Shown here piece by piece: positions 10,476 through 23,631 of a stretch of DNA of 64,000 nt. Position 1 is the first letter of the stretch. The number at the start of each line of letters is the position of its first letter. Under the pieces are notes generated by a model. It searched no databases. It was not told the origin of the DNA and saw nothing but the letters and a program-made list of their open reading frames with translations. Source of the DNA: Petrosia ficiformis (Eukaryota; Porifera; Demospongiae; Haplosclerida; Petrosiidae); the NCBI GenBank assembly GCA_947044365.1, contig OX345638.1:7387201-7451200 (forward strand), given 5' to 3'. A program made the position numbers and the translations under genes.

Positions 10476-11911
10476 ATGGCAGCAGCTCCAGCAGCTGCAG
10501 CTCCAGCTCCACGGTAATATACAGGTTTTGACTAGATATGCTTTTCTCAATTTGTATATTATAATGAGAGGAAAACGTATATGAATTTCACAACTATTGA
10601 AGGAGTAAATTACAAAAAAATCAAATATATATGTGATTCTTCATAGCTAGGTCAAATGCTTTTTTCACCTGGGTTGAGGGAAAAATGTACATCACGAATA
10701 ATTGTTTCATTAATTCTGTACTATATTTTTACTGTCTATTTTTCTTTCAGTACTGAATCAACTGAAGGTCTTTTCAATCTCTGGTAAGATAATAGTATAA
10801 AAAATCACTTGAATATTCCATATTTCTTTACACAACTGACATGATTATAATTATAACTTTATTCCCAACTTCTATTAGGGAACTACATCGAAAAGAGACA
10901 TATGAAGTTTTTTATCCTAAGGCTTTCGCAACAGCTGAAAACTGTTACTTCCCATGGAAAGAAAACACATGGGTAGAGGAAGTAACCGAAAGACTTCCTG
11001 AGGATAAACCTCGCAGTTATCCTCCAAAGGTCAAAATACAAGTTAATGAAGTTACTCATATCACACATTGTGAACAGTTTCGTAAAATTTTAGAAAGAGG
11101 TAGACTCCAATTTAAAGCAAATGAAAAACTTGGTCGAATGAACTCTTATTTAACGAAGGATGGTGAAATGGGAAAAAGCGTTCATGGTGTGGCATTGCTA
11201 CCTGGAAACTACTCCTGGTGGGGAATTGAGCTGCCAAGTGGATTTCCTCCTCCACAATTAGAGGGTCAGTGTGATGGATTGAGACCAATACTATCTCCTC
11301 TTTTTAAACCTTCAGAGTCAATTTATGGCACTGTTAAAATCAAAACTACGTTCAGTGATTTAAAACATTCATATTGTCAGAGCCGACTAGCAAGCCTGGG
11401 GGGTTCTATTGGTCCTGGATCAGTAAAAGTTGGTTTTAAAATTGGTGGTACATTGTTTTACAAGAGAGAGGTTTGCTTTGTTATTATTATGTACATGAAA
11501 AGAGATCCTCGTGCTGAGGCTAATTTAGACGAGTATCCTGATTGTGATTTTGACAATGAGCTTACCATTTTCAGGCCTTTTAGTAGAGTGGAATATGACG
11601 AACGATGTATACCATCAAGTTGGGATACATATGTTTTTGCTCTATTCTTTCCATTAGAAGAATCAGAAGCATTACTTCAAATGAACCGCGAACAACTGAA
11701 TCTATCATTGGTTTCTCATTATAATTTCGACTCAAATGGAAAGAGAATAAGGTATGGATCACTGGAAAATAATATTTGCCATTCATCTAAAAAAGTTGGA
11801 CACTGTCCTGATAGAAAGCTTGACTGTATTCCAATAGATGATTTACGACATGAGCTTGAACGTGGTGGTACAACTACCATCTCTGGAAGAGGTGTAGTAA
11901 CTAGATGGTGA
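10476..11911 (+). CDS. Gene Q, copy A: unrecognised 367-aa protein, three exons
   Basis: Exons 10476-10513, 10751-10783 and 10879-11911 join in phase (2 then 2) through GT-AG introns. They give an Ala/Pro-rich start (MAAAPAAAAPAPR), a short linker TESTEGLFNLW and a long C-terminal exon. The protein has no signal peptide or membrane segment. Visible landmarks are VTHITHCEQFRKILERGRL at about residues 82-100, YSWWGIELPSGFPPPQ at about 134-149 and GSIGPGSVKVGFKIGG in the middle. The Trp-, Cys- and His-containing pattern looks like a folded enzyme or binding domain. The HITH..(F)..IL..G segment is reminiscent of ADP-ribosyltransferase-like folds (for example DarT-type proteins), but this is a weak resemblance. 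The last 356 codons of open frame are identical to copy B at the protein level. Confidence 0.72.
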
Positions 11912-12155
11912 TAATAATTTTAAACTTAAACCTTCGTAATTATTTTATAATTCTTGTGAAATTTAATAATTATTAACTTTTAATTTTGTTATTCTGTTTA
12001 AAGATTTTTATTTATTAACCTTTACTGTTTCAACCTCAAAATTCAGAACAATAATGGAACAATTAATAATCATTATAATTATTCATCACTTGTGTATCAA
12101 ATGCAGCAAGTAATGTAATTGATCAATATGGTATACAAGTCAGTTATACACCTGA

Positions 12156-12465
<310 letters not shown>

Positions 12466-12689
12466 TGAACTGAAGTTTGCAGCCTTCTGTGTATAAATCG
12501 TAGTAATAGCAAATTGACTTCATGCACTATAAAACCTTACAGCATAGATATAATATACAATAAAAATTTCTTTCAAAGTAATTTGTGGTTAAATAAACTT
12601 TTCACAGCATTAATTATAATATACATTCTGTTAATCCTACATCCGAGGTCAAGAAATGAATTGATTTGTAATTCAAATTTCTGAAAAGT

Positions 12690-13260
12690 ACATCTCTTTG
12701 GAGAAAGCAGGCCAGACAACATTAGGTAATGAAGTGGATGATAAAGTAGTCCAGTCTTTTGTCATGTCATAATGTTAATCTGTTCATAATTTGAGTTAAA
12801 GCATAATTATATATTAACATTAAGTTGTATTATACATTATAGCACATATAATTAAAACTTGTTTATAGAATATCTTTAATCTCTTATTTTTTCTTTCAGT
12901 AATACCGAATCAACTGAAGATCTTGTCCATCTCGAGTATAAAAACCGCTTTTCCATCAAATATTGCATTTATTTACATAATAGTAATTACAACTTTTTTT
13001 CTCAACTTCTATTATGTTTAATTAGTGAACTAGAAGTTAAAAGTTCCAAAGAAGTGACCAAGAGATTGTCTACCGATGTACCTGGCATTACCCCTCCAAA
13101 GGTCAAAATACAAGCTAATGTCTGCTCCAAAATTAGAGGGCACTTGTAAAGAAATGAGACCAAGTCTTATCTCCCTTCAAAACACTCAATATTTAAAATG
13201 AAAACTACATTTAGTGATTTAAAAAAATGTATTGTCTAAGCCAATTAGCAAGCCTGTTTC
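12690..13260 (+). pseudogene. Broken second copy of gene Q (unit A)
   Basis: 12690-12890 repeats the sequence upstream of Q. After CTTTCAG at 12899 a segment reads NTESTEDL, matching Q exon 2. 13026-13255 matches the start and then the middle of Q exon 3 (TPPKVKIQAN, then TFSDLKK) with large deletions and stops. It is a decayed tandem duplicate of Q, also present in unit B. Confidence 0.75.
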
Positions 13261-14588
13261 TGTATTTCATTATTTTTTCTTAAAGTTTGTGAATAAAAAT
13301 AGTATATTTTACACCACTTCAAATTTAGAAAATGCCATACTATTCAGAAAATTAATAATTATAATTACGTTTGACATAAGCACTATAATATTGTATTAAC
13401 CAACTCATTTTGGCTGGTGAATTGGTCAATATCATTACATTTCACTATTACAATGTAGTTATAACTATTTACGTGATTATAACTACTTTTCCGTACAATT
13501 AACAAATTGGTTTGAAACTGTGAGCATTTTAATCCTATCGTGAAACTCAAATCGGACCATGGACTAAGCCTTGGTACTCATTTGACATGAAAAATAATTG
13601 TTTCATATTGAATTGGGTCAAACATTTTTCAGGAAGTGCATAATGATGTCCTTGTAAATACACACCTGTAGTCTTTCCAGATTTAGGTGGCTAAATGTAC
13701 AGGGACAGGTAAGTGTGGCACCTCTTGTCCCAAATATTTCTCAATAAATAGTGTTTGTGTTGACAGGAAATATTATTAGTTGATGACATATCACAGAAAT
13801 CATTTTGATTGGTCAATGATGGAGGTAGTACAGTGTTTGGTTAGTCTTGAAGCTGAGAATAGAAACAAGTTTCACTATCCAATATATACTAATGTGTGAT
13901 GAAAACATACATTTTACTGTCAGAGAATTTAATTCCATTAATTGTTACATGTACATACATGTATTTACATGTAAGACAGTGACTACTAATTAAAATAATG
14001 TAAATTCATTAACAGTGCATGAGTTACATATGCACATACATGTATTTACATGTAAGACACCAACTACTAATGTAACAGTGCTACTTACTTACTGTGTTGT
14101 GTACTTCCTTACTATGTTGCTTATTTTCTTACTATGTTGCTTATTTTCTTACTGTGTTGCTTACTTACTAAAGTTTGGTTACTGCATAGATAATTAATAC
14201 TACGCAACATAGATAATTAATAGTAGTATTTATTATCTATGGTTACTGTAACATGAGTTTCAATATTACTATGAATAATATGCTCCTGAGACTACATATA
14301 TATCTATTATATAAAGTACATTCATTACACAATAAAGAATCTCACAGTAATTTAGATATAACGGATATTATTTGCTATTATAAGTATAAATTTATGTACA
14401 TAGTAACACAGTAAGAAAGTAAGCAACAGAATTGGCTATATATAATAGAGCAGTGCAAAAAATTAGAAATACACATGAACACATGATACATGTATACTAG
14501 AAAAAAGAGTGAACACAGGTATAGGGCATAGGTATAGGCAGTTTAGTTGCCTATAATGTGACTGTGACTGTTGGTTTGGGTACTGCCC
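13261..14588. other. Non-coding stretch, unit A
   Basis: AT-rich sequence without a credible gene. 14080-14170 holds about four 20-bp TTACTATGTTGCTTATTTTC-type repeats. 14171-14370 is inverted relative to unit B (see findings). Confidence 0.5.
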
Positions 14589-14976
14589 TAGTGATGGGCG
14601 ATACTATCGGTCAATTTCGATTATACTCGATACCTGGACAGTATCGATTACTAATCGATTACAGTGCATTACTATCGATACTCTGCGCATGTGCATACTA
14701 AGTAAAAATTCACCTTTTTACAGCTGTAAGCAACTAAGCGTAATTGATTGTAATTGTACAATGACATCAGATGATACTCAGGATAGTACTACTGACTTTG
14801 AATCTGATAGTGATGTTTCTCTTCTCTCCTCTCACAAAAGACCCACCAGATAGCTACAGAAGTCCTTTTTTTGAACAGTTTTTTAATTAAAGTAATTTGA
14901 AAGTAATCAAAAAATACTTGATGAATGTAATCAGTAATCGTAATCATTTTAAAATTTTTGGTGTCGCCCATCACTA
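14589..14976. mobile_element. MITE with BED/hAT-like ends and a trapped transposase first exon (unit A)
   Basis: The ends are TAGTGATGGGCGATAC and GTGTCGCCCATCACTA, 388 bp apart. Inside, 14761-14853 is a short frame starting MTSDDTQDSTTDFESDSDVS, the acidic type of N-terminus seen on ZBED/hAT transposases. It is a non-autonomous internal-deletion derivative. In unit B the left end is lost (about 31019-31405). Confidence 0.7.
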
Positions 14977-15029
14977 TACTAAATAGTTACACGTGGTTTT
15001 AGACTCCTCCCATAAGAGAAACAAAGCAA

Positions 15030-16936
15030 ATGTCTCGAGAGGTAGAAGCGGCTTATAATAGAGACGAAAATGGAGAAAACCAATGGACTACCAAAGTACA
15101 GAGTTGCTTCACCCCACACTCAACAATAGCAATTGATTCTTTTAAGTCCTGGCAAGACATAGTAGAAATTGTTGCAAGAGGAGTTTTACTGGTAAAGCTG
15201 TAAAAACGACATGCACTTTTGTACTTGGGTCTATATATCCATCTATATAATTATATTTGTTATTATAATATACTCTATATATTAAATTCTGCAGGCTATT
15301 CTTCTGATAGTAATTATCGTCAGTACAATTGTCATAGACCAAGCTAATCAGTTTCAGGACAGACTTACTCATGGTGTTGAATATAACAGTTTCCACACTG
15401 TTGCAGTGTGGACACTGGTGTCAGCCAATGTAGCATTTATTTACGAATCAATATATATCATGCCTGCACGATTACTGAACTTTCAATGGATGAGTAAAGG
15501 TCACATTCCTGCAGTCACTGTGGTAAGCCTGTTTGAAGTGTATTTATTTTAAGATAGATCCACTCTGCTTTGAACAATGCAATTTTATACTTATATCACT
15601 GTTGAAAATGGGGTGCTCATATGCATGTTTAAAAATAGCACCCCTTAGGTGTAAGCCTTGGTTGTTATGGAGATTTTATAGACTAAAAATATAGTAAATC
15701 ATTCAATAGGTGCGATATTTTCAACATCATAACTTTGTACACACTAACTAATTTTGTGAAAGCACTTAAGTTTCCACGGCTACCTGGCTTGTATCCAATG
15801 AGTGTTATTTTTAAAACTGCATATGAGTACTCCATTTTTATCATGCATATGAGCATTACATATCTATCTATCATCTCTTCAGGACAATATTTTCAATGTG
15901 GTGTTAGCTATATGGCTGTTAGCAGTAGCCATCTACTTAGAAAATTATGGTACCTTTATTAAGAGTAAAAGAGATGATTTCAATTATTTAAAAGATTCTA
16001 ATGTCAATCCACTGGTACAAGATTTACACGATAAACTTTCAAACACAGTAATAGCTGCTGCAGTAAGTGTGTATATAAAATTGTTAGTGTTGTTTTGGTT
16101 GGGGATTACATTGCAGTTATAGTTTAGTTTTAGTTTTGAAACCCACAAGTAAGATTATCACCGAATGGGTTATTTTAACCTTCTTTTGGTTACATGAGTT
16201 TCAATTTCTCCTGAGACTATATAAATCAATGTTGCTTTCTTGTCTAGCTATAATGTTAACAAATAGTAATTTATTTCTTTTGATTTTGATCTATATTTAC
16301 CAGTATATAGAATTAATGGTACATACATGTACTGACTTTTCAAATCTCTATGCAGTACATCACGTGATTTGCTATTATAAGTACAACTTCATGTACATAT
16401 TTATTTGAAATGAGCTAGTAACATCTGTTGTTTTCGCAGATGTTGGAATTGGAATACTAATAATACACCTATGCTACATATATAGCTACATTGTATTAAT
16501 ATGTTTGTTATCATATGCTTTATTATGACGTGTACTTTATACTAGTCAATATAGATCAAGATCAAATGAACTGTGACTTGTATATATTACCTAGCAGGAA
16601 AATAAATCACCATGGAGGAAAATATAATTGTAATTTTTTTTATTAGTTTAGTTATAGTTTTGGTTGTGTTTTCAGATTTCATGTTAAAATGGTGGACTCC
16701 ATTACTAAAATATGCTTTAGTTTTGGTATACCAAAACAACACTACAAATTACACTAAATTTATATATTCACTCATTCTCTTTTTCAATTCAGTTTTTCAC
16801 ATTCTTAAGTTCTGTGGCATTCAATTTTCTCAATCTTTTGCATTGCATTCGATTTTGTCATAAATATGGAACTTTATTTTGTCATAAATATGGAACTTTA
16901 TTTACTATTCAAGTGGGATCTGAAGGACAGAGATGA
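15030..16936 (+). CDS. Four-transmembrane protein P2a
   Basis: Exons 15030-15191, 15295-15522, 15883-16062 and 16793-16936, all phase 0 with GT-AG introns (54+76+60+47 = 237 aa). It starts MSREVEAAYNRDENGEN. The four hydrophobic segments match P1; TM2 reads VAVWTLVSANVAFIY and TM4 starts FFTFLSSVAFNFL. Exon 4 carries an exact 24-bp tandem duplication that repeats CHKYGTLF twice, so the tail is eight residues longer than in P2b and ends differently (GQR against GQL). Intact in the window; function unknown. Confidence 0.7.
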
Positions 16937-17926
16937 TAATATTAATCTTGCAAGAAGTAATAAGTAATTTTAACCTTCATGATCAGTTAGGTACATCAGT
17001 GGATTTAGATGCAATTCTCAAAGAGCTGACTTGTTTTTCCTGTTAATAGGTGCACTGATGAGATTTACATACTTAACAGTATAATTTGTATTATTCTTTT
17101 TACCATTCTTTATTATGACATATACTTCACATACTTGTCAATATAGATCAAGATTAAAAGAAACAAATTACTACAATCCAAAGATAGAATTGTTAAAATA
17201 ACAAATTTAGTGTTTAGTGCAGTTGCAAGGATTTAACAATTAATTGGTTGCTATAGATACATACATCTATCGCCATAGCTACTTTATAATAATTATATTA
17301 AAGTTTTGAAACATTATACTACTGTTTTACTGTAGGAAAAGATTGATACAACAGTAGAATCATATTTTTTTCAGCTATTTCCTTTTCTAGTAGTTTGTGA
17401 ATTTCATTTTCCAACAGAAATGGCTATATAGAGCAGTGCTAAAAATTGGCGATGCACATGAACATATACTAGAAAAAGTATGTATATATAGGTATAGGTA
17501 TAGGCAGTTTTAGTTGCCTATAATATCTGTATCTGAATTATAGGCAAAACCTAGTATAGGTACAACACTAATACATGTATATGTGTCTAGATCTATTGTA
17601 CTAATGATCAGTTGTATGTAGTTTATTATTTAGAGACAGATGTCTCGGCTCCATTATCTTACTATATATTAGTTCAAATTTTAGATCACTCATCCCACTG
17701 TTGTACTTATTACCAGGGGCGGGTCTACGGGGGGGCACCCCCTAAGTTTTTACTTGTATGAACATTTATTTGAAAATTATAAAAAGTGAGTTGTTTACAT
17801 AAATGACATGAAGGGTGCAGTTACTATAACAACTGGTCAATCACTGAATGCAAACATAATTTTGTGTGTAAAATTTGAACACAGAATTATTGCTCATAGC
17901 GCGGCAACCAAGATTAAGTGACCACA
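16937..17926. other. Non-coding stretch downstream of P2a
   Basis: AT-rich, with scraps of repeats shared with other parts of the window, including TTTCATTTTCCAACAGAAATGGC and a GGTATAGGCAGTTTTAGTTGCC block also at 14530. No gene is seen. Confidence 0.5.
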
Positions 17927-18305
17927 CCCACTAATAACTGGAGTTATTATAATTTGGCAAAGTCATTCCGATGCACTCCACAAGCTACTATTCAGAGTCT
18001 TCGAATAATTTTTTTCCATTTTGGGTTACCAGAGAAGGTGGTCTCAGATAACGGACGCAACTTTGTAAGTGCAGAATTGAAGTCTTTCTCAGATGTAACC
18101 GAGTAAAACATTATTTATCAGCACCATATCATCCTTCGTCAAATTACTTAGTGGAGCGTGCTCTTCAGATCTTCAAGCAAAGACTGAAGAAGCTCACAAC
18201 AGGTTCACTGAATGTAAAATTAATCGTTTCCTTTTTAACTATAGGATTACACCACAAACCACGACTGGAACTTCTCCTGCCGAAATGTTCCCACTGCTGT
18301 ACTTA
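17927..18305 (+). pseudogene. Ty3/gypsy-type integrase relic (unit A)
   Basis: Frames read FGLPEKVVSDNGRNFVSAEL, then after a frameshift near 18100 YLSAPYHPSSNYLVERALQ, then after another shift near 18235 RITPQTTTGTSPAEM. These are the second and third catalytic regions of a retroviral-type integrase core (the D of SDNG and the E of VER). No other retrotransposon part is nearby, so this is an old fragment. Confidence 0.85.
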
Positions 18306-18503
18306 TTATAAATTTATAACAGAAGTTATTACAATACTGCTTTGTACATCTATTAGACAGCATAAGGATATTGAAATTACAAATATTTACATGTATATCC
18401 AAAACAACCTACAACCAATTACACTGCAAAAATAGAATGAATTAGTTAAAATAACTAATTTAGTGGTTAGTACAGTTGCAAGGATTTAACAATTAGTTGG
18501 TTG

Positions 18504-18882
18504 TAGGCCTGAGCCTATTATTCCCGAAATATTGCCTAATATTCTATTCTGAATTTCCCAAAATAGTATCCTATTATTCGTAATGAAATCACCAATTATT
18601 CTTCCAAAATCACATTGTAAGTGGTGGATTCAATTGCACTCTATGCTTCCTAGAGATTTCTAAATGTTTAGGGCATCTTAATCGGCTCAATGACTATCTA
18701 TCTCAGAAGATCTGGAACCACGAGATGAAGAAAAGCTGTGTCACAGTCGGCCATTTTGTCCAACATGTGCCATCGTCTGCCATGTGGCAATTATTTTAAC
18801 GCCAATTATTCCTGAAATTATTCTTATTCTGGGAAGCTCCTATTATTCTTTTAATTATTCTGGAATAATAGGCGCATGCTTA
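18504..18882. mobile_element. hAT-type MITE with GTTGGTTG target duplication (unit A)
   Basis: The ends are TAGGCCTGAGCCTATTATTC and GAATAATAGGCGCATGCTTA (imperfect inverted repeats). GTTGGTTG flanks both sides (18496-18503 and 18883-18890). It also contains internal AATTATTCC repeats. Confidence 0.85.
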
Positions 18883-19221
18883 GTTGGTTGTTCAGAATAC
18901 ATACATCTTATACCAATTTAGAGTGCTGTCTACTCATATTTCATTTGAAAGATTGGAATACTGATGAACAATACACTACACTACATGTTGTACCTATATA
19001 ATATTATGCTATGTATATATAGCTACATTGTATTACTATGTTTGTTACCATATGCCTTATTATGACATACATGTATACTTTATATTAGTCAATATATAGA
19101 TCAAGATCAAAATAAACTGTGCAAATATTACCTATAGCAGGAAACATAAATCAGCATGGAGGAAAATATAATTGCATTGAAACTACTGTAACCAACTGAA
19201 GGTTAAAATAACCTATTACTT

Positions 19222-19276
19222 TTTATGACCCGGCCCGTAGGGCCATCCCTATAATTGCTTTCCACGGGGTTTAATG

Positions 19277-19312
<36 letters not shown>

Positions 19313-19680
19313 GTTTGTGTCACTTGCGCGACTATGCGTTGTATACGTAGTTAAGTAAGTTGCCTCATTCCCGGGGGCTCGCTCGGTCAATTAATGGGCG
19401 TGGCGCGTAAACGAACGCGCAATCAAGCTCTACACACCAGCAGAAAGAAAGCTGTTGAACTTACGTAGAAACTGGAACTAATAGCTAGCTATTCTGCCTG
19501 AAATATATTCCTAAAGTTCTACAAGGTCCTTTGAAAGGTCAGGAGAGTAGATAATCAAAATAATAACTATAATAAGCTGTTGTCTTTCATGCTTGATAAA
19601 GTCAGCCATGATTACTGAATTCTGCACACCACAAAGCAGTCATAGGGATGTTTTTTTCTCTATATACACTTTTTACAGTG
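19222..19680. repeat. GGCCCGTAGGGCC repeat family, copy in unit A
   Basis: It starts near TTTTTATGACCCGGCCCGTA, with GGCCATCCCTATAATTGC, a (TA)n core, then TTAATGGGCGTGGCGCGTAAA, and ends near GGGATGTTTTTTTCTC. Related copies lie at 35596-36054, 57134-57528 and, as an inverted pair, at 59935-61466. It is more GC-rich than its surroundings. Confidence 0.75.
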
Positions 19681-20174
19681 TAGTGGGGTCAGTTGCTGTT
19701 AAAAGAGGGAGAACACTGCATTTGAATTAGTCCTACAAAGCATTTGGGAACTTTTGAGTCCTGGTAACCAGGTTGAAGTTTTGGTTACAGAAAGTGAACA
19801 GTAGCCAAGATATCTCCAGCAAAGCCGCCACACTGTAAAAATTAACTGGTTATTTTAACACTTATTTGGTCACAGGCTGACTCACAGGAGTTTCAATGCT
19901 GTATTGATAATAAATACTATGCTTGTGAGATATAAATTATTGTAAATTTTCATTCAATTCTCTGTGGAGCACAATGTTATTTGTTGATAAATTCCATATC
20001 TGTGTACTTATAATAATAACAAATAACAGATAACAAATTAAAACATTAATGTATATACATATATAGTATGGTTGTGACATCATCCCTTTGATGTGGTGAG
20101 TACTATATATTATATATAGACCTTCCATTTGCACACTATGCAGTGTCACTATCATACAATATATTGTATATAGT

Positions 20175-20316
20175 ATGCTAACAGGTCCTATAAACAAAAT
20201 ATAGGACGCTCGTTTTGTGTCCTCGGATGTGATATAGCCCTCTCAGGCTCGAGCTATATCACATCCTTGGACACAAAACATAAGTCCTACATTTTGTATA
20301 TAGGACCTGTTAGCAT
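20175..20316. mobile_element. Fold-back element, unit A
   Basis: Two arms of about 65 bp (ATGCTAACAGGTCC... and ...GGACCTGTTAGCAT) surround a GGATGTGATATAGCCC/AGCTATATCACATCC core. The same core is in an element at 55918-56064. Confidence 0.8.
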
Positions 20317-20645
20317 TGACAATGAACATTACTGTTAAATCTTAGATGGATTTCCGAACTTGTAATCAACATGTAGATCCATGGATTTATCAGAATAGAC
20401 TACTGTTTCTCTTTTTATTGAACATTTACCATTAAATTTAATTTAACACAGCCTTTTCGTGGCCAGATACAATTAATTACATGTACTTTAGTATACTAAA
20501 TCTTTGACACGAAATGAGTAGATAGCACCTTAAAATTATAGTGCTTCAACCCTTCAACTACATAATTGAATATAATTAGTACAAAGTATCTGTTGTACAA
20601 GATATATGTATTCTGATTTCTGAACCAACTAATTGTTTTTTAAGG

Positions 20646-21852
20646 TTGTACTAGGGGGAGAGGTAGTTGAAACTCCAATCGGTTTCTAGTCTTGCCAGCT
20701 TCTTGCTGCATACAATCTGGTTCCATTCTGTATTTTTGGAAGCCACACCCACCCGGGGGTATAATTATTGGGCCTAAATGTTTTGACTGATAGTTTATTT
20801 TCAGAAACAAAGCTAAACACGGCCCACGGGTGGTGGAGGGGGCAGTGGGTGGGAAACAATGGCGGGGTAACTGTAGTTGCTCTCTGAGAAAGATCGGAGT
20901 TTGATAGTGTCTAGAAAGGTAAATGTTATGGTTTCAGTGAAAACCTACAGAATTCAGCTTTCTTCAGCCTCTTGTAACTATAAAAGTAAAATGAATTTCC
21001 AGAAAACGGCTCTATTTGTTTTCTGGAAATGCATTGTACTTGGTGCACGCCATGATTGGTGGGCGTGGCTTTCTCGGTTTTGTACTTATTGCGATTGCAA
21101 AAATGGACATTTTATATGTTTTATCAATTCCAGGACCCTATAAAGGTGATTAGAAGATATGAAGGTTGCCATTACACCAGGTTAGAGTCATATTATATAA
21201 TATTCTATTTTGAAACTGATTGGAGTCGCATCCGCCCACTCCCTAGTACCACCTTAAATCCTTACAACTGTATATATAATATATATATATATATAATTTA
21301 TACTAACCATTAAATTATTTTGTTATATATAATTAATGTAATGAATTGTTGTGAAGTGTATGGTATTCTATGTAGTGCTGTATATATATAGTCATTGTGT
21401 TTTGTGTATACCATGAAAAATGTAATGTTTCATTACTGTAGCTCGTTTAAAGTGGTACTAGGCAGTGGGTGGATGCGACTCCAAGTATACTAATTTTGTG
21501 TAATAACAACTTTCATATTTTCTTCCTGTAAGTGAGGAAATGTAGCTTAAATCCCAATTGCAATAAGCACAAAACCACAAAAGCCACGCCCACCAAACAT
21601 GATGTGCACCAAGTACAATGCATTTTAGTTATATAGTTACAAAGGGCCAAAGAAAGTTGATTTCTGTAGCTTGTAAGTGAAACCATTAAATTTACCTTTC
21701 TAGGGACTCTCAAACTTGGATTTTTCTCATAGACCAACTACAGTTACCCTGGGTGGGTGTGGCTTCCAACAGATACATATTTGGAACCTGAGCAAGAAGT
21801 TTGCAAGACTAGAAACTGATTAGAGTTTCATCTACCCCTCCCCCAAGTACAA
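20646..21852. mobile_element. Long-TIR element of about 1.2 kb with a nested smaller inverted pair, unit A
   Basis: The outer arms begin TTGTACTAGGGGGAGAGGTA and end with its complement near 21852. CCACACCCACCC and GGGTGGGTGTGG pair further in. An inner pair, TTGGAGTCGCATCCGCCCAC (21222) and its complement (21462-21483), lies near the centre. No transposase is present. Confidence 0.7.
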
Positions 21853-22227
21853 CAATTAAGCATGCAATTGGCGTTTTACATTATGAATCATAGTGAATAT
21901 ATATACGCAACACGTACGAAATAATTACTCACTGCTGTCCAGTTTCCAAGTACTACTGCATATCATTATTTTAACTCTGAATGTTGGTTTGGTGACTGCC
22001 GTCTCAGCAGAGGTTAGACGATCTAGCCGTTTTCTATATTGAGCGAGATCCTTTGTCTTGGCTTTGGCAATTCATCAATGATCTCGTCCTAAAGTTTTCC
22101 AAGAGCCACAAGAATGCCAAAATAACTCTTCTATGATGCACTCTAGTATCAGTATATCACTCCCCACTAATAATTTTAATCATCATTAATAACTACTTTA
22201 TTAATTGCGATTAATTATATATATATC

Positions 22228-23631
22228 ATGAAAAAAAAACAGACTCGAGAGTTAGAAGTGGCTTTTAGTAGAGGAGAAAACAAATGTACTGTCAAAGTAC
22301 AGATTTGCTTCGCCCAGCATTCAACACTAGCAATTGAATCCTGGCAAGGCATTGCAAGAGGAATTTTACTGGTAAAGTTGTTAATTAAAGGGACAAGCTA
22401 TTTTGTACTTGGGTCTATATATATATTTATCTATCTTATACTCTATTAAATTCTGCAGGCTATTCTTCTGATAGTAATTGGTACTTGTGCAGCTGTTATT
22501 GACCAAGCTAATCAGTTTCAGAACAGACTTACTGTTGGTGTTGAATATAAGAGTTTCCAGACTGTTGCTGTGTGGGCACTGGTGTCAGCCATTGTAGCGA
22601 ATTGATATTTATTTTATTTGTACGATTAATGAAGTTTCAATGGATGAGTAAAGGTCGCATTCCTGTACTCACTGTGGTAAGCCTATATTGCAGTGTATTT
22701 TAAAATAGATGTAGAAATATAGATCTATGATATACTTGCTCTGCTTTGAACAATTCAATTTTATACTTATATATGCGAATAAGCATGATCTATCATCTCT
22801 TCAGGATAATATTTTCAATGTGGTGTTAGCTATCAGGCTGTTTGTGGTAGCCATCTGCTTGGGAAATTATGGTACCTTTATTAAAGGGTGTTATTTTAGC
22901 TATCATTTTCCTGATTCTGATGTCAATCCAGTGACACAAGATTCAAACGATACATTTTCAAACACAGTACTAGCTGCTTCAGTAAGTGTGTATATCACTG
23001 CAAAAATTAAATTGTTAAAATATTTGGTTAGTACAGTTGCAATGAATAGCATGAGTTTCAATTGTCAGTTGTCATAAGTGATGTTGTGGTTACATTCATG
23101 ATGTTATACTATGGCATAATGTGCACCAAGTATTAAAATGTACACTAGAATAAATTAATTATGTGTTTGGAGGTTTACAACTCCCCCTTTTGATCTGTTT
23201 GATCGTCAGATACAATACATTGACATGAAATATGTTTATAGATGTCTAACATTATAGTGCTTCAACTATAATTATTATTGGTACAAAGTAGCTATGGCAT
23301 TAGAGGTATGTATCCTCAAATAATTGTTAAATGCACTAACCAATAAATTAACTATTTTGTTTATATAATAAATTATGTACATAATTATTTTATATCTAAT
23401 ATAATTCTCTTTTTTTCAATTTAGTTTTTCACATTTTTAAGTTCCAGTACATTCAGTTTTCTCAATCTGTTGAATTGCATTCGATTTTGTCATAAATATG
23501 GTACTATTAAGTGGGATCTGAAGCACAGTTCTAGTTCCAGCAACAAAGATGATAATATTAATCCTGACTCTAGTGCTATCGCTCCCACATTTGTTGTTAC
23601 AAACTCCATTGACAACAAACATTTCTTTTAA
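22228..23631 (+). pseudogene. Four-transmembrane gene P3a, broken in TM2
   Basis: Exons 22228-22371, 22459-22676, 22805-22981 and 23425-23631 keep the family splice sites. Relative to P1, exon 2 has lost a net 10 bp after SAIVA, which creates an in-frame TGA in TM2 and destroys the second half of the segment. Exons 3 and 4 are open. Exon 4 keeps the long Ser/Asn-rich tail (SSSSSNKDDNIN to IDNKHFF) that other copies have truncated. The identical lesion in P3b shows that the break predates the duplication. A truncated 72-aa product is possible but unlikely to work. Confidence 0.75.

Noticed and set aside
14080..14170. Evenly spaced 20-bp repeats resembling a CRISPR array
   Set aside because: The units are directly adjacent without unique spacers and lie in eukaryotic non-coding DNA.
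17927..18305. An active retrotransposon
   Set aside because: Only part of the integrase core remains, with two frameshifts and no reverse transcriptase or long terminal repeats nearby.
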